This document shows, in pieces, positions 1 to 7,949 of a stretch of DNA of 57,391 nt. Positions within the stretch are counted from its first letter, which is position 1, and every line of letters starts with the position of its first letter. A program made the position numbers and the translations under genes. This stretch comes from Chlorobiota bacterium (GTDB lineage: Bacteria > Bacteroidota > Ignavibacteria > OLB7), in NCBI GenBank assembly GCA_028287785.1, contig JAQBOZ010000010.1:1-57391 (forward strand), written 5' to 3'. The notes beneath the pieces were generated by a model, which saw only the letters and a list, made by a program, of their open reading frames with translations, was not told the DNA's origin and made no database searches.

Positions 1-19
1 ATTCGACATCTCTCCTTCC

Positions 20-182
20 AGCCCCATCGGGGCGTACCGGTTGTAGCGATGCCACGTCTTCGATGATCTGAAGCTCCATCGGAGCGTACCATTCGGCACG
101 GATGCGGGGATGGTACGCTCCGATGGAGCTGGAGCGGGAGATGGGAGCATCGTTGCTGCAACCGGCGCGCTCCTGACGGAGC
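20..182. repeat. Cluster of GCCCC/GGGGC palindromic intergenic repeats
   Basis: A 19-nt unit, AGCYCCATCGGRGCGTACC, occurs directly at 20-38 and 72-90 and inverted at 112-130. The 72-92 and 110-130 copies form a perfect 21-bp inverted repeat with a 17-nt loop. A degenerate inverted copy lies at 169-182. Each unit is itself a small palindrome (G/A-rich arms around ATC). Related elements occur at 5071-5118 and 19379-19435, so this is a dispersed family. No gene is visible from 1 to 356; 183-356 shows nothing else recognisable. Confidence 0.75.
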
Positions 183-356
183 TTGAAGAGAGAAGAAGGG
201 ATCGCCAATCGATGATTGTTCAGCAGACGGAAGAGTGGATTCAAACTGAGTCACTACCCTTCGATTGAACGATGCTGAACGGAAGGAGCTTCGTAGGTAT
301 ATTGAGACCTACATCGTCGCCGGGAAGTAGCGGTCCCTGGTGCTCCCCGTCCCGCG

Positions 357-965
357 ATGTCCGGCATCCATTCGAATCTTGCAATGACATCTCTTTCCGA
401 AGTCGATTTTCACGCCGTCGAGGAAAAGCTCACGCCGGCGCGTGTACGGGTTTTTCAGTTCGTTCAGGTGGCTCTTGGCGGGGGGATCATGATGTTCCTC
501 GTGATCATCCTCTTTTTCTACGGAATGGGGAGCGAAATGGTGGAGCATCAGACGGGAGGGGCGGATACGATGGCATCGATGACGATCGCCACCGGGATTC
601 TCTCGCTGATCGGCCTGATCCTCGCCGAGATCATCTATCGGGCCTCGTTCTCTGAAAAACGTCTGCGGCGCTATGCGGCGGCTCCGTTGCGCGATCGGGG
701 AAGAGTGGTGAACGATCCCGCCGAGAAGATCATCACGATCGTCCAGAAGGCTGGGATTCTGCGGGCCACCATCTTCAACGCCGCCGCCTTTTTCGGGCTG
801 ACGATCTGCATCATCGGCATGACCGGCGGCATTCTCTTCCTGCGTCCCGACTATTTCGTCAACGCCATCCCCGCGTTCCTGCAACTGCTGCTGCTGGCGA
901 TCACATTTCCAACGCGCGACAGGGTTTTGCGGATCATCAGGGAGAAAATCATCATGGCGCGATAG
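357..965 (+). CDS. Four-helix hypothetical membrane protein
   Basis: A 202-residue protein that I cannot assign to a family. Four hydrophobic segments are visible: about residues 36-54 (GGGIMMFLVIILFFYG), 72-92, 137-158 and 165-186. This suggests an inner-membrane protein with two hairpins separated by a basic cytosolic loop rich in Arg (SFSEKRLRRYAAAPLRDRGR). The start is uncertain: the ATG at 357 has no Shine-Dalgarno sequence and an alternative ATG lies nine codons downstream. It stands alone between a repeat cluster and a small ORF. Codon usage looks like that of its neighbours, so I take it as a real gene of unknown function. Confidence 0.7.
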   Translation: MSGIHSNLAMTSLSEVDFHAVEEKLTPARVRVFQFVQVALGGGIMMFLVIILFFYGMGSEMVEHQTGGADTMASMTIATGILSLIGLILAEIIYRASFSEKRLRRYAAAPLRDRGRVVNDPAEKIITIVQKAGILRATIFNAAAFFGLTICIIGMTGGILFLRPDYFVNAIPAFLQLLLLAITFPTRDRVLRIIREKIIMAR

Positions 966-1159
966 ATCCGTGGCGATGCCGCAACATCCTCCGTCGGCCA
1001 TGTCTCGTAGTGTAGGGAGCGGTTTGTTGTAACACCGGGAGTTGGTGGGGTGTAATTGCAGGTGAAAAGGTTCAGGGGGTTCCGGCGGAATGGGCGTTCG
1101 GCCCGCCGATCGGTGCATGGGGCGGGGCTCATGCAATCAGCAAAACAATTCGTCATATC

Positions 1160-1426
1160 ATGAGCAAGAATTTCGCGAAGGACAGGAGCGGGCATGCAAA
1201 GGCGGTTCTCATGGGGAAGATCACCGCGCAATTGCAGTTCGGGCTGTTGATGGCGGGGGGGAACGGCGGGACGATCGTCAGTCGCCAGGATGTGAACGAT
1301 TCGGGGATGGCGCACATGGAGTTTCTCCATGAGTGCGAGGCTCTTGGGTGGATCGTCGTTACCAATGAAAGCCGGAGCATATACTGGGTGATGGAGGAAT
1401 CGACCTACTATTCGATCAGCAACTGA
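1160..1426 (+). CDS. Small hypothetical protein (88 aa)
   Basis: An 88-residue soluble ORF without signal peptide or membrane helix. The middle (GGNGGTIVSRQDVNDSGMAH followed by MEFLHECEALGWI) reads like a small alpha/beta or winged-helix fold, but no family is recognised. It lies 35 bases upstream of the acetyltransferase gene on the same strand and may be co-transcribed with it. There is no clear ribosome-binding site before the ATG. It could be a spurious ORF, but the amino-acid composition is normal. Confidence 0.45.
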   Translation: MSKNFAKDRSGHAKAVLMGKITAQLQFGLLMAGGNGGTIVSRQDVNDSGMAHMEFLHECEALGWIVVTNESRSIYWVMEESTYYSISN

Positions 1427-1460
1427 CCGGGCCACGGCCAGATCACTGGAACTATTCGCG

Positions 1461-2027
1461 ATGCACGAACCAATTCCCATATCGGTGGCGACGCTGCACG
1501 TTGCGAAGCTCCGTCCGGAGGCGGCGGAGCAGGTTCATCGCATTCATTACGATTGCGCGGCCGATCTCCAGGAACGCTTCGGTGTCGGCCACTGGGGCAT
1601 CTCCCCATCGCTCAGACAGTTGCAGCAGCTTGCATCCGTGAAGAGCCTCTTCGCCGTCCGCATGTCCACGCAGACGATCGCCACGTTTACGCTGGCCCTG
1701 ATCCCCCCCTCGTTCTTCGATGTGGAGATGTTCCACAACCCGGCCGATCCCGCCGCCTATCTTACCGGGCTGGCCGTCGTGCCGGGACTCCAGCGGCAGG
1801 GAATCGGCGGCTGGTGCATGGAGCAGGTGGAATTGATTGCGATGGAATGGGGATGCGCCGCTCTCCGATTCGATGTCTTCGACAGCCCCGCCGGAGCCGC
1901 TCCGTTCTATCATAAGCTGGGCTATTCCCCGCGCGGAACCATGATGTTCAACCGCGTACCCCTTATCCTCTTCGAGAAGATCCTGCAGCCACATTCCGAG
2001 GCATCCACCTCCGATCTGACCCTCTGA
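1461..2027 (+). CDS. GNAT family N-acetyltransferase
   Basis: A 188-residue protein with the acetyl-CoA-binding motif A of the GNAT fold at about residues 98-114: LAVVPGLQRQGIGGWCM fits V-x-P-x-x-Q/R-x-x-G-x-G/A. After it comes the usual beta-alpha with FDVFDSPAGAAPFYHKLGY (motif B, ending in the F-Y-x-x-x-G-Y seen in many GNATs). The family transfers an acetyl group from acetyl-CoA to a primary amine; the substrate cannot be told from sequence. The N-terminus is ordinary and cytosolic. The gene converges with the lexA-like gene, leaving 33 bases between the stops. Confidence 0.85.
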   Translation: MHEPIPISVATLHVAKLRPEAAEQVHRIHYDCAADLQERFGVGHWGISPSLRQLQQLASVKSLFAVRMSTQTIATFTLALIPPSFFDVEMFHNPADPAAYLTGLAVVPGLQRQGIGGWCMEQVELIAMEWGCAALRFDVFDSPAGAAPFYHKLGYSPRGTMMFNRVPLILFEKILQPHSEASTSDLTL

Positions 2028-2060
2028 TCCCCGGCGATTGCCTGCTGGAGCGGACCATCC

Positions 2061-2657
2061 TTACGGCCTGAACTGCCGGATATTGACGGAGGCAACCAGC
2101 ACTCCCTGAATCGTGACGCGCTCGGACGGATAGGTCTGCGGCTGGTAGCGCGGGTTCTCCGGGACAAGGCAGACCACTCCATCCCCCGCGGAGTAGACCC
2201 GTTTGAGCGTTCCCCCTTCACCGTCGATCCAGACGGCGCAGATGTCCCCTTCGGCCGGCGTTCCGCCGGGACGGATCACCACATACCCTCCGGGTTCCAG
2301 GCCCGCATCGATCATCGAGTCGCCATCGACAATCAGAAAGAAATCCTCCGGCCGGATATTGTGGACCAGATCCTCGATGTTCCTGATATTCCTCCGGTCA
2401 TCATCCTGCGATTCCGAAAGCGGGCCGGCCGGGATCGCGCCGATCAGCGGCCAGCCGAGCGGAGAGGATGTTCTCCGCCGGGCGCGGAGAGGGCCGCCGG
2501 AGGATTTGGAGCGCCTCCCCGTATCCCGTGTTCCGGGCGCTTCCGCGAAACCGAAATGACGCGCTATCTCCAGATGGCTCGGCGCGCGTCCCGTCAGTCG
2601 CCGGAATTCGATGATATAACCGGCGACATCCCGTCGGCGTTCGGTTGCTTGCTTCAT
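2061..2657 (-). CDS. LexA-like S24 autoprotease with defective DNA-binding domain
   Basis: A 198-residue LexA/UmuD-type (S24) protein. The self-cleavage domain looks intact: Ala77-Gly78 scissile bond in AIPAG, nucleophile Ser114 in GDSM, and general base Lys152 in TLKRVY, 38 residues on, as in LexA. The N-terminal winged helix starts normally (DVAGYIIEFRRLTG, then HLEIARHFGF), but where the recognition helix and wing should follow there is a short Arg/Ser-rich stretch. The spacing from FGF to the cleavage-domain start WPLIG is 31 residues, against 45 in the paralogue at 3501-4133. In the shifted frame the DNA reads YGEALQILRR, resembling the lost helix, so paired frameshifts are possible. If functional, it may sense DNA damage without binding DNA itself, or act like UmuD. 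Confidence 0.8.
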   Translation of the reverse strand: MKQATERRRDVAGYIIEFRRLTGRAPSHLEIARHFGFAEAPGTRDTGRRSKSSGGPLRARRRTSSPLGWPLIGAIPAGPLSESQDDDRRNIRNIEDLVHNIRPEDFFLIVDGDSMIDAGLEPGGYVVIRPGGTPAEGDICAVWIDGEGGTLKRVYSAGDGVVCLVPENPRYQPQTYPSERVTIQGVLVASVNIRQFRP

Positions 2658-2704
2658 GGTCGGTCTGCCTATGCTGTTGATCTGATTCTGAGAATGGAAC
2701 TTAC

Positions 2705-2721
2705 CTGTCGCATGGCGACAG
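2705..2721. promoter_or_regulatory. Candidate LexA-type operator upstream of the lexA-like gene
   Basis: A perfect inverted repeat, CTGTCGC then ATG then GCGACAG, centred about 55 bases upstream of the start of the minus-strand lexA-like gene. Its ends read CTGT-N9-ACAG, one base longer than the E. coli SOS box CTGT-N8-ACAG. A second, weaker palindrome (TTGCT, four bases, AGCAA) sits at 2745-2758. LexA genes usually repress themselves, so an operator here is expected, but the binding sequence in this lineage is not known to me. Confidence 0.4.
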
Positions 2722-3500
2722 AATCAAGCGGCGGGGGATGGGGTTTGCTACAAAGCAACTTCCGAGAAACGGGGACGAACGAGAATGTTTGTCCGTGCCA
2801 ACCATGTATGCATATCTCCAATCGCCATCATATGAAAGGGTTGTGGAAAATCACGTCGATAAGATGAAATGCCTTTTTGAAAATTGTACTACGGGAGAGT
2901 CGAGGATATAAAAGAATGATAATAAACAATATGCCCTGAATATTACGGGCGGATGCCTGGATCAATTGCCGTAACCGGGCTGACGAAGAGAAATTCTCCA
3001 CCATAATCCATATCGTTTTTTCTGTCGAAGTCAAAGTCGTAAATTTTCAAGGAATTTCCGTGACCCTGAACCATTGGCGTGAACTGTTTTCAGGACGGCA
3101 ACTCACTGACGGCAATCGCAGTAAACAATGGATAACGGACGGTGACGAAAATCGGGGATGAATGGCGGTAAGGACGCCTGTTGCCGGGCTCTGGATATGC
3201 TGTATGGTGATTAACATAATTCATCGGGCATGCGCCGGGAGAATTCGGGAGAAGAAATATTCTCCGCCGCAAATCGATTTCAATTCTTCCGGCTCGTGGT
3301 TTACCGGAATTCGAGTCGTTGTTTATCCACAATTCATCCGCCACCGAAGCAGATCAACTGCCCGAAACAATACGGTTGGTTGACGGATGGGATATCATGA
3401 TTATCAATTAATGAAAATAAAACAATCGTCGGTGATGCTCCTGATGAAAACAACATTATACGATGCGATGGTGGCGCGCGATGCGTCAGGGGGAGGCAGA
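2722..3500. other. AT-rich intergenic region between the two lexA-like genes
   Basis: About 780 bases without a convincing gene. The stretch 2860-3460 is visibly more AT-rich than its surroundings, with runs such as AAAAGAATGATAATAAACAA and AATTAATGAAAATAAAACAA. The ORFs present (3162-3383, 3387-3647 plus strand; 2828-3034, 3090-3344 minus strand) have no family resemblance and no ribosome-binding sites. It could hold promoters for flanking genes or be residue of an inserted element. Confidence 0.5.
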
Positions 3501-4133
3501 CTAGTTGAACGGTGTTACGGCCACGGTCGCTATCACGACGCCCTGGATCTTCACCTGGGCCGCCGGGTAGATGCGCGTGGGATACCGGGGGTTGGCGGAA
3601 ATAATCCTGATAAAATCCTCCTCGTGATCGAGATAGCTGATCGTTGAACCGATCCCCTCGATCCAGACGCCGCAGATATCCTCATGACCCGGAACCGTGC
3701 CCGGCCTGATCACCACCATCTGTCCCGGCGCGATGCCCGCACCGCTCATGGAATCATCCGCCACCGACATGAAGAAATCGCCCGGCTGTAGCTGGGGGAT
3801 AAGATCGCTCAGGTTGCTGAGATGGCGCTCCACCTGGCAGCCGGCATCGGTCAGCGGGCCTGCGGAGATCGATCCGAGAAGGGGCCACGAGTTTGCCATC
3901 ATCGGCGCGCATCGATCGGTGAGGCGGATGGCGGCGGGCCGACCGTATCCATACCGGTTGATGGTGAGATAGCCCTTCCATTCGAGCGCTTCCAGATGCT
4001 GGTATGCCGGGGAGGGGTCCTTGAAACCGAAATGGCCGGCGATCTCCGGCCCGGTTGGAAATCGTCCCTCGCGAGCATGAAATGCAATGATGTAGGCCAG
4101 AACCTCTTGCTGACGCTTTGTAAGATCTTTCAT
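3501..4133 (-). CDS. LexA-like S24 repressor lacking the catalytic lysine
   Basis: A 210-residue LexA homologue starting at the ATG complementary to 4131-4133, preceded by GGAG; a longer ORF extends upstream but adds non-homologous sequence. The winged helix is complete: LTKRQQEVLAYIIAFH, PTGPEIAGHFGF, and the recognition helix AYQHLEALEWKGYL. The S24 domain keeps the scissile Ala91-Gly92 (SISAG) and Ser128 (DDSM). However, at the position of the general base (residue 166, 38 after the serine) there is Ser in TISYLD and no lysine nearby. Self-cleavage should be impaired, so this may be a constitutive DNA binder. It shares the rest of its sequence with the protein at 2061-2657, from which it lies 843 bases upstream on the same strand. 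Confidence 0.85.
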   Translation of the reverse strand: MKDLTKRQQEVLAYIIAFHAREGRFPTGPEIAGHFGFKDPSPAYQHLEALEWKGYLTINRYGYGRPAAIRLTDRCAPMMANSWPLLGSISAGPLTDAGCQVERHLSNLSDLIPQLQPGDFFMSVADDSMSGAGIAPGQMVVIRPGTVPGHEDICGVWIEGIGSTISYLDHEEDFIRIISANPRYPTRIYPAAQVKIQGVVIATVAVTPFN

Positions 4134-4933
4134 GACCGAACTTCTCCACGTGGGCAATTGCGACCTGTGCCCCGAAGGGCGGGGATGTGAGGACGATAAA
4201 CGGAGCGCCGACTGCGATGCGACGACGAAGCGGGATTTCCCGATGATTTCCGGGGAGTCCATGAGGGGGCGGATAACGGGAACGGCCTTGATGGAACCCC
4301 GCACGATTGCGCCGGAAGCACGGTTCGCGCGGAGCAGCCTGTAATCGACTGAAAATTGGGGCGGGGTTTATCGCGTTTCCCTGACGGGAAGCGAGCCTGC
4401 AAATCTACGGGATGGTGGCTGTATTGCTCCGGCGGAAACCAGAGTTCCGGCGGCCTGTCATGGAACAACACCCGGAAAGTACGATGTTCGGTGGAAAATT
4501 CACAGGCTCCGGCTTCGCATGGTTTGTTTCCCGCCACGGAAAAATGTCGTGAGTGGATAAATCGCCATTGTCATATTTCCGCGACCGTGCTGAAGCATTT
4601 TGTTTTCCTCGAAAAAAAGGTTTATTTCCCTCTACCCTTCTCTCCCGTCTGGCCCCTGCCGTAATTGCAAATCAGCCCTGACCAGTGGTTGCCCCGCGTT
4701 AAATAACCATCAATCGGTATGATGAAGAATGCGCCGATCATCACGGATGTTCGATCCGCTGAGACGAAGGGCCTCCCCCGGATCGCCTCCGGTGAGCAGA
4801 TCATTCCACCCACCGCCATCCGCCTTCAGTGTATGATCGATGATATCCTTCGGAGGGGCGAATATCCCGGCGGCATCGGCTCCGATCCACTGGGAATCAC
4901 ACGGGGTGACCGGCGACGGAAGGACGAGAGCCG
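4134..4933. other. Intergenic region upstream of the LexA paralogue
   Basis: About 800 bases with no confident gene. An imperfect palindrome (TTCCC, TGAC, GGGAA) lies at 4377-4390. A 72-codon plus-strand ORF (4719-4937) ends in a TGA that overlaps the ATG of the small membrane protein at 4934, but its sequence resembles no family and it may be chance. Confidence 0.4.
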
Positions 4934-5035
4934 ATGACGCTCAATTCCGTGGTGACATGGCTGCTCATCATGCTGTTCATCGGCGTGGTGATCTATCTCC
5001 TCCGCAAACAGCGGGAGAACGACGGCGTGGAATAA
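4934..5035 (+). CDS. Small single-pass membrane protein (33 aa)
   Basis: A 33-codon ORF reading MTLNSVVTWLLIMLFIGVV and continuing to a basic tail (LLRKQRENDGVE). It has one hydrophobic helix at about residues 5-23 followed by positive charges, giving an N-out/C-in single-pass topology. A good Shine-Dalgarno (GGAAGGA) lies about ten bases upstream of the ATG, which is better than most genes here and supports translation. It resembles small accessory subunits such as CcoQ in size and shape only; no oxidase genes are nearby, so the role is unknown. A palindromic repeat begins four bases after its stop. Confidence 0.5.
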   Translation: MTLNSVVTWLLIMLFIGVVIYLLRKQRENDGVE

Positions 5036-5038
5036 GCG

Positions 5039-5118
5039 TGCGTGGGGCGATGCCCCGCGCAGCAGGGATTGCGCCCCGTTGGGGCTTGAGGAAGTTATTC
5101 TAAGCCCCAACGGGGCGT
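5039..5118. repeat. Composite palindromic intergenic element
   Basis: Two palindromes in tandem. The first (5039-5061) has arms TGCGTGGGGC and GCCCCGCGCA around GAT. The second has arms GCCCCGTTGGGGCTT (5073-5087) and AAGCCCCAACGGGGC (5102-5116), perfectly complementary, around a 14-nt loop. The same composite, in the opposite orientation, is found at 19379-19469. It lies between convergent genes and might also terminate transcription. Confidence 0.75.
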
Positions 5119-5159
5119 CATGCCGTAGCCCCATGCGCGCGACAGTGGTCGGCACTCCG

Positions 5160-7430
5160 CTATATCTGGACCAGATACTGAATCTTGGCGAAAAACTGCT
5201 GCCCGCTGGCCGTGAGATGCGGGTATGACTCGAACTCCTGATAATCGTGCGATGAGCCGATATAGAAGATGGTGAACGGGCTGATCTTGTAGGTCAGGAG
5301 CGGGTCCACATTCAGCGCGCGGGAGAACTGATCGTACTGGATCACCAGCCGCAGGAGAAGCTCCCTGGTGAACTGATAGTTGAATTTGCTTCTGATGAGA
5401 TAGCCGCGGAAGATCTCCCCGACCTCCGGCGCGTGCAGCACGGAGTAGGAGAAGCTCGGCTGGATGTTGAACCGGGGGAGCGGTTTGATGGTGGAGGAAA
5501 CGTCCAGATTGAGGCCGGTTCCCAGCAGCGGGATTGCAAGCGTCCGCGCGATGAACTGGCCGCAGGAGAGATCGACCGCGAGGCTCATCGGATCGCTGAA
5601 GTTGCTGTTCAGATTTACGTCGATATGGTTGACGGCATCGAACGCCACGTCCCGGAACAGCTCCCGCTCGAATGTGTAGGCCAGCTTCAGCCACGTCTGC
5701 GGCTTTACATTGAACTCCACCGCTCCGGTCACCCAGTCCCTCTTCCTCAGCCAGTCGTCATTCCACTGCCGCCCGATGTTGATGTTCGGCACGATCTTGT
5801 CGACCCATGCGATCTCCGGGAAGAAGGAAACCCCGTTGTACGCCGAGATCTGCCGCGAGCTGTTGCGATCCAGAAATCCGTTGGCCGAGCGGAGCCCGGC
5901 GTCCACGTCCGAATAGTCCAGGTTGAACGTCCAGTATCGCCCACCCCGCTTGACCCCCGCATAGATGCCGCGACCCCAGAATGTTTCGCCATCCAGCGCC
6001 GCGGTGTGGCGGCCGTGATCGAACGTTATCCCCTCCAGGGCCGGCTGTGATGAATCCGATGTGGTTCCCCCCTCCGCCGTCCGGCTGGCAACGGCCTGCC
6101 AGAGCAATGTGTAGTTGTCCAGAAAGCGCAGGGCGCCGTCGATGCCGAAGGTCGTCCCCGACCCGCCGTTCTCGAACCGGCGATCGGTGACCATCAGGCC
6201 GGCGAAGGAGTTCTCCGGCAATGCCAGCCGCGCGCGGACGATGTTCGAAAGACTCTTCCCTCCCCGGATGAAGATGTTCCTCTCCTCGAACGGAAGAAGC
6301 ACCGGCGTGTTCCTGTCGTATGCCGAGATGGCGGCGAAGCTGGTGCTTCCCGCCCGCCCGGTCAGCTTGGCGGCGGCAAGCGGATCGTTGATCGACCGCG
6401 TGTTCACCATGCTGAACCAGGTGTTGAACAGATCGCTCCCCTCCTGGAAGAATGGCCGGCGTTCGGGATAGGTCACCGCGAACGTGCTGTTCACGTTGAT
6501 CCGAGCCGCGTCCGCCTCCACCTGGCTGAAGTCGGGGTTGATCGTAGCCTCCAGGCCGATCCCCGGCGTGACCGCGTACCGGGCGCCGAGCGACGCGCTG
6601 GTGGTGATCCCGGACTGCGTGAACGGCGAACGGGGATCGTCCGCGACGCTCAGCGCGGCCGACTGATGGCCGACCAGCGAGGGGAGAAGATCGAGCGATC
6701 CCCCCGGCTTCACATTCTCGATGCCGGTGATCGCCCCGTACTGGCAGAACTCGCACGGGTTGTCGTGGTCGATCGCCGCCCACGATGATTCCTCGCGGCT
6801 TCCCCGCGGTCGAATCCGCCAGAAGGTTGCCTTCCAGTTCTGGGCCGGCCGGTCGGGGAAGCGAAGGCTGCTGAAGGGGATCGCCATCTCCACGTGATAG
6901 CCGTCGCTGGTGATCCTGCCGCGCGAGGTGAACACCATATCGAACTTCGTGTCCTCATCCCCGCCGGCGGTCCAGCGGAGATCCCCCTGCACGCCCGCCG
7001 CGTTGGTGAAGATCTCATACGTCCAGGCCGCGTCGCCGTAGGTGTCCAGAATCAGCCCGCACATATCCTCGTTCCACATCTCATCCCGGTCGTGCAGCGA
7101 TGCCCTGATGGTGGAGGGATCATCGTGGGCGATGAATGCCACGTACAGGTTCTCGTCATCGTAGGTGATCATCGCCTCGGTGGGGAACGGCGGCTTTGTC
7201 CGGTCGCCGGGGGTTGTCTCGGAGAAGTTTATCGCGCGTGGGACATCGCGCCAGCCGTCGTCATCCAGATCGCCATCGATGGTGATGGGGCCCGTCGCTC
7301 TGTGAACGGCGAGGGTGGGGGAGATGTTTGGGGCGAACCCGTCGCCATCGGCTTTCCGGGAGGTCGGCTGGGCCAGGGCCGCCGCTGTCGGGAGGAGCCA
7401 GAGGAGGGCAATCAGGGCGAATCGTTTCAT
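5160..7430 (-). CDS. DUF5916 outer-membrane protein with CBM9-like domain
   Basis: A 756-residue exported protein. A Sec signal peptide is clear (MKRFALIALLWLLPTAAALA, cleaved near AQP). Residues about 40-230 form a carbohydrate-binding CBM9-like beta sandwich, beginning with ITIDGDLDDDGWRDVPRA and including TYDDENLYVAFIAHDD. The remainder (about 240-756) matches the DUF5916 architecture: NPDFSQVEADAARINVNSTF, YPERRPFFQEGSDLF and many alternating beta strands typical of an outer-membrane barrel. Such proteins are common in Bacteroidota-related bacteria, and their substrates are unknown. It is transcribed alone; the stop lies about 40 bases from a palindromic repeat. Confidence 0.85.
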   Translation of the reverse strand: MKRFALIALLWLLPTAAALAQPTSRKADGDGFAPNISPTLAVHRATGPITIDGDLDDDGWRDVPRAINFSETTPGDRTKPPFPTEAMITYDDENLYVAFIAHDDPSTIRASLHDRDEMWNEDMCGLILDTYGDAAWTYEIFTNAAGVQGDLRWTAGGDEDTKFDMVFTSRGRITSDGYHVEMAIPFSSLRFPDRPAQNWKATFWRIRPRGSREESSWAAIDHDNPCEFCQYGAITGIENVKPGGSLDLLPSLVGHQSAALSVADDPRSPFTQSGITTSASLGARYAVTPGIGLEATINPDFSQVEADAARINVNSTFAVTYPERRPFFQEGSDLFNTWFSMVNTRSINDPLAAAKLTGRAGSTSFAAISAYDRNTPVLLPFEERNIFIRGGKSLSNIVRARLALPENSFAGLMVTDRRFENGGSGTTFGIDGALRFLDNYTLLWQAVASRTAEGGTTSDSSQPALEGITFDHGRHTAALDGETFWGRGIYAGVKRGGRYWTFNLDYSDVDAGLRSANGFLDRNSSRQISAYNGVSFFPEIAWVDKIVPNINIGRQWNDDWLRKRDWVTGAVEFNVKPQTWLKLAYTFERELFRDVAFDAVNHIDVNLNSNFSDPMSLAVDLSCGQFIARTLAIPLLGTGLNLDVSSTIKPLPRFNIQPSFSYSVLHAPEVGEIFRGYLIRSKFNYQFTRELLLRLVIQYDQFSRALNVDPLLTYKISPFTIFYIGSSHDYQEFESYPHLTASGQQFFAKIQYLVQI

Positions 7431-7652
7431 CGGGCAACGGCAAGTAGAGTGGGCGTCCGGTCAATCAGACCGGTTCGACGCATCGGGAAATCGTTTGTTC
7501 CGGGTTGAGACCTGTCGAATGTTGCTATGTTCCGCTCCCGCCGGCCCCCCATCCACACATGAGGGGCCTGGGAGAAATGATGCTGATACCGCCGGAGATT
7601 TGTAGTTTGGGAGGAACTATCGGTATTACTATCGGATTCATCGATCTACGGA

Positions 7653-7949
7653 ATGATCATGGAGCATGTCTCAACTGTCAGCGAGAAAGTGCAGCCGAAA
7701 TCGCGGCTGGAAGGCGTCAGCCGTGAGGAGCTGGCGCGTATCGCGTATGTAAGCGTGGAGGAGCTGCCGTTTCTCGAAATGAACGATGGCAACCGCCTTG
7801 GATTCCATGTCTATCTCTACATTAACGGCGAGATTCCCTCGCTCTCCGAAGCGATCTACGAGGCGCACGCCCGGACCTCGGTCCACCCGGCGGATCTCGA
7901 ACGGATCATCGCCCAGCGTCTTTATGCCGCGGGGGTGAACGTCGAGTGA
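7653..7949 (+). CDS. Hypothetical protein coupled to LD-carboxypeptidase
   Basis: A 98-residue acidic cytosolic protein of no family known to me. It reads like a small alpha/beta protein (VSVEELPFLEMNDGNRLGFH, then YLYINGEIPSLSEAIYEAHA). Its TGA stop overlaps the GTG start of the following S66 peptidase gene, giving translational coupling and suggesting a linked function. The start may be the first ATG (7653) or the second (7659). Confidence 0.65.
   Translation: MIMEHVSTVSEKVQPKSRLEGVSREELARIAYVSVEELPFLEMNDGNRLGFHVYLYINGEIPSLSEAIYEAHARTSVHPADLERIIAQRLYAAGVNVE

Noticed and set aside
4719-4937. 72-codon ORF ending in an ATGA overlap with the small membrane protein gene
   Set aside because: No homologue-like features and no ribosome-binding site; kept only as a possibility in the intergenic entry.
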